A DNA stretch of 64,000 nt from Capitulum mitella. Its lineage: Eukaryota; Arthropoda; Thecostraca; Pollicipedomorpha; Pollicipedidae. The notes under the pieces were generated by a model. The model did not search any database. It saw nothing but the letters and a program-made list of their open reading frames with translations, and had not been told where the DNA came from. The translations under genes were made by a program, and so were the position numbers. The stretch lies in NCBI GenBank assembly GCA_030062745.1, contig CP099839.1, positions 16,864,733-16,928,732 of the forward strand, given 5' to 3'. Numbering within the stretch: the stretch's first letter is position 1; the number at the start of each line of letters is the position of its first letter. Below, piece after piece: positions 1 through 11,322 of the stretch.

Positions 1-811
1 CCGTCACAACCCTTCAGCTCTAACGACGGCTGGAGCTAGCCGCCAGCGTCGGACGTTCGACTTGGACCGCATGGTGTCAAGTCTAATTGCTTGTCTCCCA
101 AAGGTTTGGTTCAGTTATAACCTTTTAGGGTAAAAGTCTTCGAGTTCACCATAGATGTGAAACGCTGGGATTGGCTGAGAGGCAGTGGGAAGAAGCCAAT
201 TAAATTCCTCATCCTGAAATGCAACTTGTCATCAGCAGCTTTGCTTCGATATGTTTAAGATCAGCCCACGCAAACTTTCTGTTCTGCGCAACAAACGAAA
301 TCTTACAGTGTATGAAAACTTACCGGATTTTCATGAGCATAGGTACAAGGGATACTAACGTGCACGGAGTTGTGCGTGTTGTTTGCCAGGTCATACGAGT
401 TAGCGACTGTGTTTATGAGAAACTGAAAGTTGAGCCCAACCATGTATACTTTTAGAGGGCTTTCACGACGAGCCATGACAAACAATTCCGAGTGTTATCG
501 AGCTGTCATTCACGGCATTATTGTACTGTTCCTAGTTTTAGCATACACCTGCTGTCATCATCCACTCGTAATGTCAATCCTGAGGCTTTCTTATAACGAA
601 AATCATACCATTTTCGCATATCATTTTCTCCACGAAGTATTATATTCGCTACATTGGCAAACGTTTGATCACTAGTTACGGCCACTAGTCAAGCAGGCTG
701 CGTCTTTCCAGAAGCATTCTTTCTTCAGAGTCGCAACACTGAGAACAAAACAGACTCGCAACACAACACTTCAGAGTCGCACACTGAGAACCTGCAGCCT
801 ACCTGCGCGAT
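1..811. other. Intergenic stretch, no gene seen
   Basis: Ordinary mixed-composition DNA. The open frames on either strand are short and have no recognisable domain, splice-flanked coding composition or family resemblance. The only structure noted is a short imperfect duplication of CAGAGTCGCA...CACTGAGAAC near 728-750 and 771-792. Confidence 0.5.
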
Positions 812-1140
812 GCGTCTTCCCCTGCGCGCACCGCTGACCTGGCCTGGTCAGGGAGCGGCCGGGCGGCGCCGGATCGACCGCACCGGGCCGAGCGGCGGCC
901 GCGCCCCGAGAGATTTCATCTCACGACTGGCGGCCGGGTCGCCGTGCAGCATTGACCGCGCAGTTGAATCGATCGACGGCCTTCAGCCCGGCCGCGGCGG
1001 GAGACGACCCGGAGAGGAAAGCTGCACACTTGGCACGGAGCCCAGCTTTGCTGAAGACGTGCCGCACACACTACAGTCTCTCCAGTTGGCATGGACTGCA
1101 ACGCAGACGTGGGGGACGTGGAACTGATCGTGGCACCTAC
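812..1140. other. GC-rich island, no gene assigned
   Basis: A sharp rise in GC and CpG content between AT-rich flanks. Frames are open on both strands mainly because stop codons are rare in such composition; the short peptides have no recognised motif. It could be a promoter or untranslated exon of an unseen gene, or a GC-rich repeat. No TATA box, start codon or splice pair settles this. Confidence 0.35.
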
Positions 1141-1150
1141 CCCACATAAC

Positions 1151-1151
<1 letters not shown>

Positions 1152-1218
<67 letters not shown>
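1152..1218. repeat. (TA)n microsatellite
   Basis: Uninterrupted alternating TA dinucleotides for about 67 bases. The Tyr-Ile repeat frames crossing it on both strands are by-products of the repeat and not proteins. Confidence 0.98.
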
Positions 1219-1221
<3 letters not shown>

Positions 1222-3039
1222 CGTGCGTAAACAGATGAACAAAAACCACATGCGGATACATGGGATGGAGAAGCCCCAGCAAGCACACGACAGTCAAACG
1301 GGATCAGATACATACAGCAACGCGGAAAACAAGGAAGCTGACGATCACGCCACGCTGAATTTCATGCAAGTCGGTAGAGCTGCAGAGGACGTTGGTATCC
1401 CGCAGCATCTGGGACTCTGACGGACCACTGACGACAGATCACACTCACCGAATCCGGGCCTCGTTCCCGTATTGTGTCGCCACGCCTCTCGGCACTGCAT
1501 TCTCACTGCAGCGCCGCGTCCCGGCTCCCCGACTCCAGCGCCATCTGGTGCCGAGCAGCCCACTGGGCCGGCAGTCAGCTGACTGGGCCCGCGCCAGTAC
1601 GCCCAGCAACGTCACTTCGCAGTCGGCAATGGCCCTCCCCTCCCCCGCTTCACAACGGTTGACTGCCTGGCTGAAATCAATCGCTGCATGTGTTGCGGAC
1701 CGGACATAACAAAACGAAAACGCGGTACGGTGTAGCTGCTTTCATGTCAGGACACCTTGCTTTACCATGAGTCATTTTCCATTTCCCGGTATGCAGACGT
1801 GCAACAGTTCAGCCAGGCGGGATCACAAGGCTGAATATCCCTCCTTCAACATAACATTATGAACGATGCCGTTGGCCGAATAGTCTTAGCTCAGCTAGCG
1901 AAAAACGGCGCGCCCAGCCGGCTCGACCCAGCCTGGCCGTAATGTTTTTTTTTGTACCTTTATAACTTTGCGACCAGTTAGTGTTTAGTTATGCAGTTTT
2001 CACCAGAAGAGCACTCAACTTTTTATCATTTTTTTTTTCAAGCCATTCACACATTGTTGGCTTATATGTCTTTGCGTTTATTTTGCGTTTTGAGAGGTGT
2101 TTTTGTTCTTTGACATCATTTTCCTAAATTTTTAGGCCACATAGATGGCAACGAAAAATATAGCGGGCGCGTGAAACAAAAATTCCAACCACAAAAAACC
2201 CGGGTAGATAAGCAAATATCTTCTGATATTGCCAAATGCAACAAAGAAACTTACATATGCTAATAAATACTTACAATGTGAAGAGAAACGCAGGAGGCCT
2301 TGCTTGTCATTCACCTGTAAAGCGTCTTAATGGATTTATTGTTTCAACTGCTATTACATTTGGAGGTTTCTGAAAGTAGCGTCTTATGAATACCTTACCT
2401 GATAAAAAGCATCGCTGCATTACTGTTTACAGGCAGACATGACTACTAGTAACGCCACTGGCGGCCAAATTCGAAACTAACGGCTTGAGCATGGTGAACA
2501 GTGGATGTGGAGCAGGCATGTTGCCGTGCATAAAATACAGTTGTGATCATGCCCTGCGTCGCATAGACCTGAGCCTCAACTTTCAAGGACAGTTTCTAAT
2601 ACACTGCGAAATTATGTCTCTGAAGCCGCATTTTATTCTGGATTTAGTATTGGCATGTCCCTGTCAGAGTTTTTTTTCCGATACGTTGCGGATGCAATGA
2701 CTTGAAGCCATTGCATCGGTCATATAGACCATGGCCCATACTAGTATCTGTTTCAAGGTGAATAACTGGTACGTCCTCACAGGGCCTGGAACCTTCTCAT
2801 CAAAAGTATATCGTGGGTGCTCAATTGTAATTTTGGACAGTCACCTGAACGCTGCACAGCTTTCAGTATGCAGAGGTACACGTATTGAAATGAAGACAGG
2901 GCCGCAAATTACCAGGGTCCTCAAACCCTCATACGTTTTCACATTAGTTTCGCTACAAACAGTTCAATAAAAAAAAACTACTTAGTGCTTACGGATCAGC
3001 CTCACTAGTACCGGGCTCGGAAAGTTGCATTGTATGGAT
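1219..3039. other. Intergenic stretch, no gene seen
   Basis: Contains a GC-rich patch (about 1450-1680) followed by AT-rich DNA with several T homopolymers (about 1945-2040). I see no convincing exon, RNA gene or transposon terminus. The open frames are short and lack family similarity. Confidence 0.4.
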
Positions 3040-4227
3040 TTAACCCTATTCCCGGCAGGGGGGGGCTGAATTAGCCCCCTCTTGGGATTTTTGCGTGCCA
3101 ATTCCAGGGTTTTCCTAGCTATTCTTTCTACGTATTGTGACAAAAATTTCGAAGTCCTGTTTTGCCCAGGGGCGGAGCCAGGCAACGTTTTGGGCAGGCA
3201 CCTCAGGCCATTTTTGGCCCCGTTGAGGGTAAAAGGCAAATCACTGTCAAAAAAAACGTTTTTTAAGAAATAACTTAAAAGTTTATTTAGATGTATAGCT
3301 AAATGTTTGGGCAACGTGCAAATGCAATTTCATTCGACTGGGGTCACTTTACAAGGTCTGGTCAAGGTCAAAAGTCAAAATTTGGCTTTGTAGTAATAGT
3401 TTCGGCGCTGATTTTTTTTTTTTGAAACGCCAAACCCAGAATATATCTATCGTAGAAGGGTGCCCTCTACTTGTGTACCAAGTTTCAGCTTGATATCAGA
3501 TGTAGTCACGGAGCTATGGCTTAAAATGTCAGTGTACGTACCAATATCACTATAGCCGTAAAATGGCATTTTTGAAATGGAGTGAAATCAAATGATTGAA
3601 AACGTTTACAGGTAATGTTAAACGCACAAGAGATCATTCCGAGTTATCCTAAGGTCACTGGAGGCCATTTAAGGTCAAAAGTAACAAGTTGATCTGAAGA
3701 GCATGTGGCCATGGCAATGCCCCTTTTTCATGTCCCTGGCACCGCCTATGTTAACATTATACAAACATTGAAACACGATTTGCACTTCTTTACCATAACA
3801 TGGTTAGCAGAAGCCAAAAAGTGCTTTTACCTTTTTTACTCATTCAGTTGTTGAAAAACTAATCCTCCTATTTTTAAAACCTTGTGAACGCCAATGGATT
3901 TTCTCAAAATTTCAAATGTGCGTACCAGTGGTGAAGGTCCCACCCATAATCTCTTGATTCCATGCCAATTTCATCGAAATCGGTTCATAAACAAGAGAGT
4001 TATGAGAAGCCCAAAAGTACCCCCATTTTATGTTTTTGCCCCCAATATCCACCCCTTCCGAAATTTTGGAGACTACTTTTTAAAAGTGCAGTTTACTTCA
4101 TGGCAAATCGGTGGTCGTTTCTTGCAATGAAATCGGATTTGTAGTTCTCGAGATCTCAGGGGTGCCGAATCCGCCTCCTCCTGCCGGGAATCAGGCATAC
4201 CGTCTGGCCCTCTGGGAGTAGGGTTAA
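3040..4227 (+). mobile_element. R2a: nonautonomous TTAA element (piggyBac-like), family R2
   Basis: The element starts TTAACCCTATTCCCGGCAGG and ends with an imperfect inverted match, GGGAGTAGGGTTAA, so both ends carry TTAA target duplications and CCC/GGG termini. A G-rich block follows the left end and a C-rich block precedes the right. The interior aligns throughout with the copies at 22.5 and 54.0 kb, including the conserved phrase CCTGGCACCGCCTATG. No transposase frame is present. It contains several AGGTCA half-sites, for example around 3360-3370 and 3661-3677. TTAA duplication is typical of piggyBac; Kolobok elements also use TTAA, so the superfamily is inferred. Confidence 0.85.
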
Positions 4228-4817
4228 AAACGGCTTGCTCGAACTTTTTTGAGGGGAGGAGGGGGTGGGCAAGTGCACACAGGTCTGTGTGATATCCGAA
4301 TGAAAATGTTGTAGGGTGAGGTAATTAAGCAAAACCTACGTTGCAAGTAATGACAAAAATCTTATGTCACTGAAATTTGTGAGATCCTGCTCCACCATGA
4401 ATTCTCCAAAAATACAATGAAGAGGCACAGCATGATGTCAGAACAGAAGGAGCTACTCCTAGTCGGTTTCCCATTCCCAATGTACGTAAAAGCTGCTAAA
4501 AGTTGCACGAGGTATCTACGGTCTTAGTTTTCCCATATTGCAAAAAAAACATGCTGCGATTTCAGACACGTGCTTTCGCAGGAATGCAGATCCGGATACT
4601 CATTGAAGTGGAAAATAAGACTGCATGCTTGACTGACACGCTAAATAGCGGCATGGATTGCATTTACCGCAAGTGTGCGTATTTGCACTGAGATACACCA
4701 GATTCAATGACCAATGGAATCACCTGGTTCGCCAGACTGATTCACCGGCGCTTAAAAAAATCGGCGCTGACTTGGTCGCGTCTCAGTCGGCAATGCGCAG
4801 CAAAACTAGCGCTTTCG

Positions 4818-5235
4818 ATATTAGGACAAAAGTTCGTATCACGAAAGTTCGTCGGACAAGAGTCGTCGGACTTAAGTTCGATGGACAAAAGTTCGTCGTG
4901 TAAAAGTTCGTCTAGGGCTTAAATTCGGCTAGGACAAAGGTTCGTCATGCAAAAATTCATCGTGAAAAGTTCGTCTGGGACAAAAGTTCGTCTAGAGTAA
5001 AAGTTCGTCCAAGGACAAAAGTACGTCATGCCGAAGTTCGTCTACGATAAAATTCCGTCTAACGTAAAGGTTCATCTGGGACAAAGGCTCTTCTCGCGGA
5101 AATTCGTCTGGGACAAAGATTCGTATAATGTAAAAGACCGTATGGGGGAAAAGTTTGCTGAGGACAAAAGTCCGTCATACAGAACTTTTTCTAGAACAAG
5201 AGTTCGTGAAGGGCAAAAGTTCGTCTAGGACGAGT
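4818..5235. repeat. Degenerate minisatellite, unit about 17-20 bp
   Basis: About twenty imperfect copies of a unit resembling GGACAAAAGTTCGTCTA run head to tail. Copies vary in length and carry many point changes, so the array is old. The frames through it are repeat by-products. Every unit centres on the near-palindrome AAGTTCGT. Confidence 0.85.
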
Positions 5236-5849
5236 TTGTCTCGCTAATTTTTAATTCCGTGCCATGCGTTGTTTCGGAGTCGATGGCTGCAATCACACCA
5301 TTCACCCGAGCCATTCAATTTCCGTGGTTGGTGCCAGACCACGTCAGCTAGCGGGCAGCGGCACGCCGCAATGGAGCCAGCTGGCGTCGATAGCGTGACG
5401 TCAGGACAGGTTACACGGCGCCGGCGCGCCGCTATTGTTGCTGGGAGTCGTGGCGTGCTCCTGTAATCCGGCGACCCGGAGGCTTGGATTTGAGGATCTC
5501 TTGAGGGCGGGAGCCCTGTCCCGTGGCGGTCTGTGTTGATCGGGTGTCCGCACTAAGCTTGGCATCAATATGGAGTCCCCGGAGGAGTCCGGGGCCGCCA
5601 GGTTGTCTAAGGAGGTGCGTACCGGGCCAGGCGGGCGACCGAGCAGCCAAAAGTACCCGTGTCGGGCAGTAGTGGGATCGCGCCTGAGAACAGACGTCGC
5701 GGGGCAGCCCGTCCAACACAGGGAGACCAAATCCTTTTCGTATAAAAACTCACCGCGACTGGAGCTGTTGGGTTAATATACAAGATGAGAGACTTCCTTT
5801 TAAAACTTTTGAATCTGACATTCTGACGTCTTTTTTTCACCACCTTCGC
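5236..5849. other. GC-rich stretch between repeats, no gene assigned
   Basis: Composition is GC-rich from about 5330 to 5720 with overlapping open frames on both strands (for instance minus 5401-5730 and plus 5570-5776). None shows a recognised domain or a convincing splice-flanked structure. It may be an untranslated exon or promoter region. Confidence 0.3.
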
Positions 5850-7287
5850 TCAACCGGGCGGAGGGGTCTCGAGAAACCCGTCAGGATTTCTAAACATAGC
5901 GCAATAATGAAAGGAGCTAAAACGCAAAATTTTCCGTAGGTCCTGGTGCATCGTTTTTACATCTTATGACCAAATTTCGGGATCAGGTCATGCCAGGTCA
6001 CTGGCCTATTTGAACTTCTAGCAAGACATGTCAAAAAACGTTCAAACATGTACTATTGCACGCCAAAAGAGATACTGACAAAAGACGTAGACTCTCCATT
6101 TTTTTCGGAAATTATTTGACCTGATCTCAGGTCAGCCTTACTGAGATGTTGTTTTTGTTTTCCTGCCAGGAATTATCCTTTGTGGAAAACTTTTTGGGAT
6201 AAGAAAAGGGATACCAATCGCCTGATATCATTTTAAATGATGTGGCATACTGTTTGTGAGGCATCAGTGACCTGAGGTTGGTCAGTTGGTTGTAAAATCG
6301 AACGCACGACAAAATGGGAACGAAACGCATTTGCATGCAATGCATTTGCCATTCACTTCCGATGAGGCATGAAGCATGTACATTCCAGTTTACGGTCGTG
6401 AAGCCTTTGAAATGCCATGACGTTATGTGACCTGACATGGCCTGATATCATTTCAAAGGTCACTTGTTATTTGGGACGCCGTAGAAGTCAATGAAATGTT
6501 GTAAAACAACGTGTAGGACTCTTTTCACATGTTTACGTTCATTTATTTCTGAGAGACAAACACTGATTCATTTCGCCTAGGTTGACCTTGTGTGAATATA
6601 TTGACAGTAAGAACGTTTGTTTTAGTGATTTCGGGCTGTTTTTATGGTCTTAGACGTATTTCAGTACTTTGTTTTGTTTTGTGCTCCTATCATCCTCGAC
6701 GTGAACTGACCAACTCTTAACTTCCATGTCATTCACGAACACGTTTGCACGATTATAGAGGTCAGATGACGTTTATTTGACATTTGTATTTTTACCCAGT
6801 CACGAGACACGAATGCTGTATGACCTACGTGAGTCTTTTTTCTGACAGAACTTGCCATATGTGATCAAACATTGGCAGTGATGTTTGCAAAACGTATGCC
6901 TGAAGCAACTTTACTTGACTGCCAATTTTAGCATAATTCAGTGTTGTATTTCAATGGCTATTCACCTGACCTGACATAACCTGAGGAGTAGTAAAGTACT
7001 TCCTAACAATGGAAAAAGAAGTTGTTGTCCTTTTTGAACTATTCAATAGTCAACATCAGTTCATAAGACCGTCATATTTTCTTGCATATTTTGGACGTCA
7101 CGCTATGACGTTGTCTGACCTTTTGACCCTACATACTAACTCAGAATCAATAAATATACGTTTATTTTTCATAAAATGACCCTCATTTCCCTAGCTCTCT
7201 TAGTTCTCGAGATCATGGGGAGTTCTCGAACCCCCACCCCTCCGGTAAGCAAAGGGCGATTCGGATACCCGGGAGTGTGCGGGTTAA
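5850..7287 (+). mobile_element. R4a: TTAA element, family R4
   Basis: The right end reads GGGAGTGTGCGGGTTAA, matching the GGG+TTAA design of families R1-R3. The left end is damaged (TCAACCGGGCGGAGGGG) but keeps the G-rich subterminal block, and the CTCGAGAAACCC next to it is echoed at the right end as GTTCTCGAACCCCC. No transposase is present. The interior is unusually dense in AGGTCA/TGACCT, including the palindrome TGACCTGATCTCAGGTCA at 6117-6134. The interior is shared with 14.9-16.4 kb. Confidence 0.7.
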
Positions 7288-8629
7288 ACATGTTTTTGAA
7301 AAATTTCAAAAATCGAAAACAAAAATTTTAGTTTGCAATGATTTGCGAGCTAAAATTTTCGTTTTTATTTGACTAACGCCCATTCGGAACATGAACAAAA
7401 CCTGGACATCGATAAACCTTTGCCGGGCAGAGGGACTCATGAAGGCCCCTTCCAGTTTTTCTAAAGATAACCCGAAGGTGGAGGGGCACACAGAGACATG
7501 AAACCTGGGTCTGAACTGTGGGTCACTCCAGGTCACGGACCTACGACAGGACAATGGACCGTGCTCCAGAATGTAAATTGATGTAACATTTTGTACTATG
7601 TATCGATTTATATAAGACTTGTGCAATTAACGGGAAGCAACCGATGCACCAGTCCTCTTGGGTCATTTTTTCGAAAATATCAAAATGTCAGGTCAGGTAA
7701 AGTTTCCTTTTCTGCGTTCATCATATATGTTGCGGATCTGGTGCGGTGGTTTTGAAACACGAACTTACGCATTGATGCTTTTACGTCATGTGGCACGGGT
7801 CTTTAACGTGTTTGGGAAAACAATAGCGTGTTGGTGTTATTATAATGGCCCTGGTCTTCGGACCTAGATATCTAGGCCCGCAAAGCTTCAATGTGTACCT
7901 TATGAGACCACTAATAATGGTTACTAGAGACATCTATTTTTGGAAGATTTACTTGAGCTTTTGGCAATGGTACCCAGACACTCAGAAAAAATGGACGATT
8001 ACGATATGGAGGTTCATCCCGAATGCCGCTGAAGTCAGCAGCTGCTGGGGTATTTCGACATCATGCACCTGCTCAGGCGGGCCGCCAGATGTCTCAGCTC
8101 CTTGGAGCGATTCGGCTGACTCAGGCGGCAATCTATTGACCCTATTTATGCGATCCCTGATGCGATATTTGCTATATTGTTGGATTTCAAGTTTACTTAG
8201 GTCACAGCCGCGTTAGAGACGTAGCCAAAGGGGCGGGAGGAGCGGCCTTGGCTCCGCTTGGGGTTGGGAATGTAACGTTTCTATACGCGCCAAAAATGGA
8301 AATGAATTTAAATTTGCAAAATCCGTAAATAAAGTGGCCGAAATCAGAGACGTTTTCAGCTTTAAGTGAGGTTAGCTCTGCACTGACCCCTTCTCGGAAA
8401 TCCTGGCTGTGAACCTGGATCGTGTCAAAGTTCACTGCTTGACTAATCTGGGTCGTGCCGTTTTTTGCCTACGCGCTGGAGGTTACCGACATCGTAATGC
8501 CGAAGCACGCAAAAAGGTACGTATGGATGCCAATTCACACATGTCTGAAGAAAATGTTCTTACATGTCAGTCTAGGTCATACGATGCTACGAGAAAAGTT
8601 ACATATCAGTTTTAGGTACACCTTATGTA
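7288..8629. other. Intergenic stretch, no gene seen
   Basis: Mixed composition. About 8213-8260 has a GC-rich snippet (GACGTAGCCAAAGGGGCGGG) that resembles one arm of the hairpin at 18.4 kb, so it is probably a fragment of a dispersed repeat. Open frames (for instance plus 7845-8216) have no recognisable family. Confidence 0.4.
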
Positions 8630-10366
8630 GGGGAGACCGGGGTCAAATGTTACATTTTTTGCCTTTTCGATCCTGGAACAAAAATATTTCGGGTTGGGGA
8701 ACATTTTCTCGGGTTTTTACAAACCCTGATATTTTGCCTTTGTAGCGGATATGAAAAGATCCCGAAATAACGACTTTAAGGTATCGATATTACGGTTTCA
8801 AAAAGTCACTTCAGCTGTTACAATTAACCCCAGGTACGGGATAAATTGTAACAGCACCTAGGGTTAAATGTAACATGTTAACGAATGGTGTAGTGATGTA
8901 GTGAAAGCCACTTTTGTCGAAAACAGCCTTTATTGAACAACATTGTCTCTTACATCTTGAGCCTTTCCTGGAATAAAATCACAGCTCCAATACAAAAAAC
9001 ACGATTTCGCAACGGCGTAAAGCTCAAGCACTCTAGCAGCTCTTCCTGAATTAGATAACAGCTCTACCCTTCTCAGGCCAAGAACCAACGCGTCATCATA
9101 AGCAGAAGACGTCTTCTTCATCATCACTGCTGCTTTCCCTGCGTGCTGTCTTCCGAGCCCTCTTCCCACCAGCCTTCGCCTTCTTCTCTTCATGCTTGTC
9201 GTTGTCAAGATTGAGCTTCTTCGAAGCTTGTTTGCAATCTTTTCGACTCCCTTTAAGCTCTTTCGCTCTCTTTTCTATAGTGTCAGTCAGAATTGCGGCC
9301 TTTCGCTTTCGACCCGCGCGGCTGTTTTTTCTTGGACCTGCCATGGGTAGTGGTCGAATCGCTTCAGGGGTGAGCTGCTTCGAGGCGATCCCCGTTAGAC
9401 GAGACTGTTCGATCCCCGATGGACCAGGCTTGTCCATCCCCAATGTATCAGCCTCTGCAGAAATGATGCATGATATATATCATCCATGATGCATGGATAT
9501 AATAATGTATTTTCAATGTAACATTCAGAGAAAGACAAATTAAACTATATACAGTTGTCCCATACTTCCTCCGGAAATATCCAAATGAAGTCAGACTAGA
9601 ATTATTTAATCAATAAAATAATCAATGAATGAAATAATAAAAGATCTTAATAAATCCGATATGAAGGTGAAACATCTACGCTAAGACCACGGTGACTAGC
9701 CGCCAAGAATGTAACCACGTACTAAAATTAAAATTGACAAAACAGTACCTAAAAGATAAATCAGGGACTGGTGACAATAATACCGTAAGTATGATTTTTG
9801 AATGATATTGGTATTGAATTTGGGAACAAAATTGCATGTTGATTAATTGGACGGGGCATGTTTCATAGCCTCCGCCCCCACTGGTTACATTTATGCCAAG
9901 TGCATTGATATTTTACATAAATGTAGGTTTAATGGTCTGGCCATAGGGATCAATTGTAGCACTGTTACATTTGACCCCAGCAAAAATGCTACAATTGTCC
10001 CCGTCACTCCACGCCATCTTTGAAACAAAAATAACGCAAAACAAGGCGGCGTGGGCGACAACTGATGCCCTCATTTTTTGACCAGGTACCCCCACCCACC
10101 CCACACAAACTCTTAAACCAGTGTCTAGTAAGATACGTGAATGAGCTGATCATATTAAAAAATAAACAAAGTTACAATACACTCTAAAAAACACAATTGT
10201 GAACAGCACAATCGATTCACCCGCCGCGCCGGCCTGAAACCCCGTGAGGAAAAGAAACAGCTTACTGCGCATGTCCAGTGGTGCCTCCAGCGTCATCCAT
10301 CTGTAAGTTTCGAAGTAAACGCTTCTGTTACAATTGCCCCGTGTTACATTTGACCCCGGTCTCCCC
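8630..10366 (-). mobile_element. Pogo/Tc1-mariner-type DNA transposon, decayed
   Basis: Both ends carry the same inverted sequence, GGGGAGACCGGGGTCAAATG then (T/A)ACA, about 24 bases. It is flanked by TA on each side (8628-8629 and 10367-10368), the target duplication of the Tc1/mariner/pogo group. Degenerate repeats of the subterminal motif (GTTACAATT followed by C-rich, or TAAATGTAACA) recur inside each end, near 8817-8882, 9952-10005 and 10326-10350. The interior holds a minus-strand relic of a pogo-like transposase C-terminus. At 1.74 kb it lacks room for a complete transposase, so it is an internally deleted copy. Confidence 0.88.
8935..9443 (-). pseudogene. Relic of pogo/Tigger-like transposase C-terminal region
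   Basis: The minus frame 9443-9096 has a basic segment with GRKRKAAILTDTIEK, matching in style the (G)RK(K/R)G-x-AILTDTPEK signature found after the DDE domain in many pogo-like transposases. A Lys-rich stretch and an acidic SSSDDEED tract follow, then FCL and a stop. A second minus frame (9208-8930) carries on with Cys and Trp residues that look like the remains of the C-terminal zinc-binding knuckle, so a frame break lies between them. The DNA-binding and DDE domains are absent. Family assignment is by motif recognition, not alignment. Confidence 0.6.
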
Positions 10367-10689
10367 TAGTGCATACAAGTCATGAGCACCATAAAACTCA
10401 GCCATATTTTCCTGGATACACGTGCTTGCACAAAACAAGCTTCAAATAGTTACCACTTTGGCGATAACACGTAAATTTATGTTGTAATTCAAATAACAGT
10501 TGCACAAACTTGACCTACGAACACCTTTATTTGTTTATCCATTTATTTATTGCGATTTGTTGTGAGATTCAGTACAACCGGCTTTTATCACCACTGTGTT
10601 ATACATTACACAAGTTACCAGCACTAAAAAAAAAAAAAACGCTAAAGGGACAGACTACTTAAAAGGGGAACATTAAGACACGCACAAAC
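10367..10689. other. AT-rich spacer, no gene seen
   Basis: No coding or repeat structure apart from an A homopolymer of 13 bases near 10627-10639. Confidence 0.4.
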
Positions 10690-11322
10690 GCCTCCTACAG
10701 CCCGCACTCGAGCGCCGTTTTCACACACTTCCGGAGAACACGCAGATTATTTCTGTGCTGTGTCTCGGTCACGAGAACGTTCCCTGTTTTGACGGCAGAT
10801 GTGGGCACGGTTTTGTGAGTAGCCTCTAGCCGACATCCTTGTGTGTTGAGCCTACGGTGAGCGGTCGCGCGAGAGTAACATCCGCGCGGAAACATATGAG
10901 CGATTTTAGATGTTGAGGGACTTTGGCTCCATCAACCCGTGTGTCGTGACGGAGTGTCTGAACTCTGTCATCTGTTGGGAAGCATCTACCCAAACTGTCC
11001 GCGTGCTTCCGGTATGTGGCCAGACCGCCGTTTTCTTTTTTAATTTTATTTTTTGATGGCGATCCGAAAGGCGAAATTCAGCATATTGTTGACGCGTTCA
11101 CGGAACTTCTGCGAAGGTGGAGCCCAAGCAGGTAGACCGTATGCTAAATGGGGGATACTTGCGTTCGGATCAACGTTATCGTAGTGGACGAGGTAGTGTC
11201 GCTAAGCCTTCAGAGAGCGACGAGGTCGCCATAGCAGTACTGCACGACCTTGGCAGTTTGTTTCTCCATCGGCAGATCTCGGTCAATCGTTACGCCGAGA
11301 AGCCTGATGTGGTCGGCCTGGC
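10690..11322 (-). pseudogene. LINE reverse-transcriptase relic, C-terminal part
   Basis: On the minus strand directly below the R1a insertion a frame reads DHIRLLGVTIDRDLPMEKQ, the conserved stretch that follows the RT palm domain in non-LTR retrotransposons. Further down are AYGLPAWAPPSQKFRERV and NNMLNFAFRIAI, the usual post-RT thumb/connection region, in shifted frames. Past about 10900 the similarity fades (SRATAHRRLNTQGCRLEATH, in minus 10895-10695). Stops and frame shifts show it is dead. It continues the fragment at 12646-13004, from which R1a separates it. Confidence 0.72.

Noticed and set aside
916-1297. Tyr-Ile repeat proteins across the TA run and Ser-Leu/Arg-Glu proteins across the GA run at 18.9 kb
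   Set aside because: Direct translations of microsatellites.
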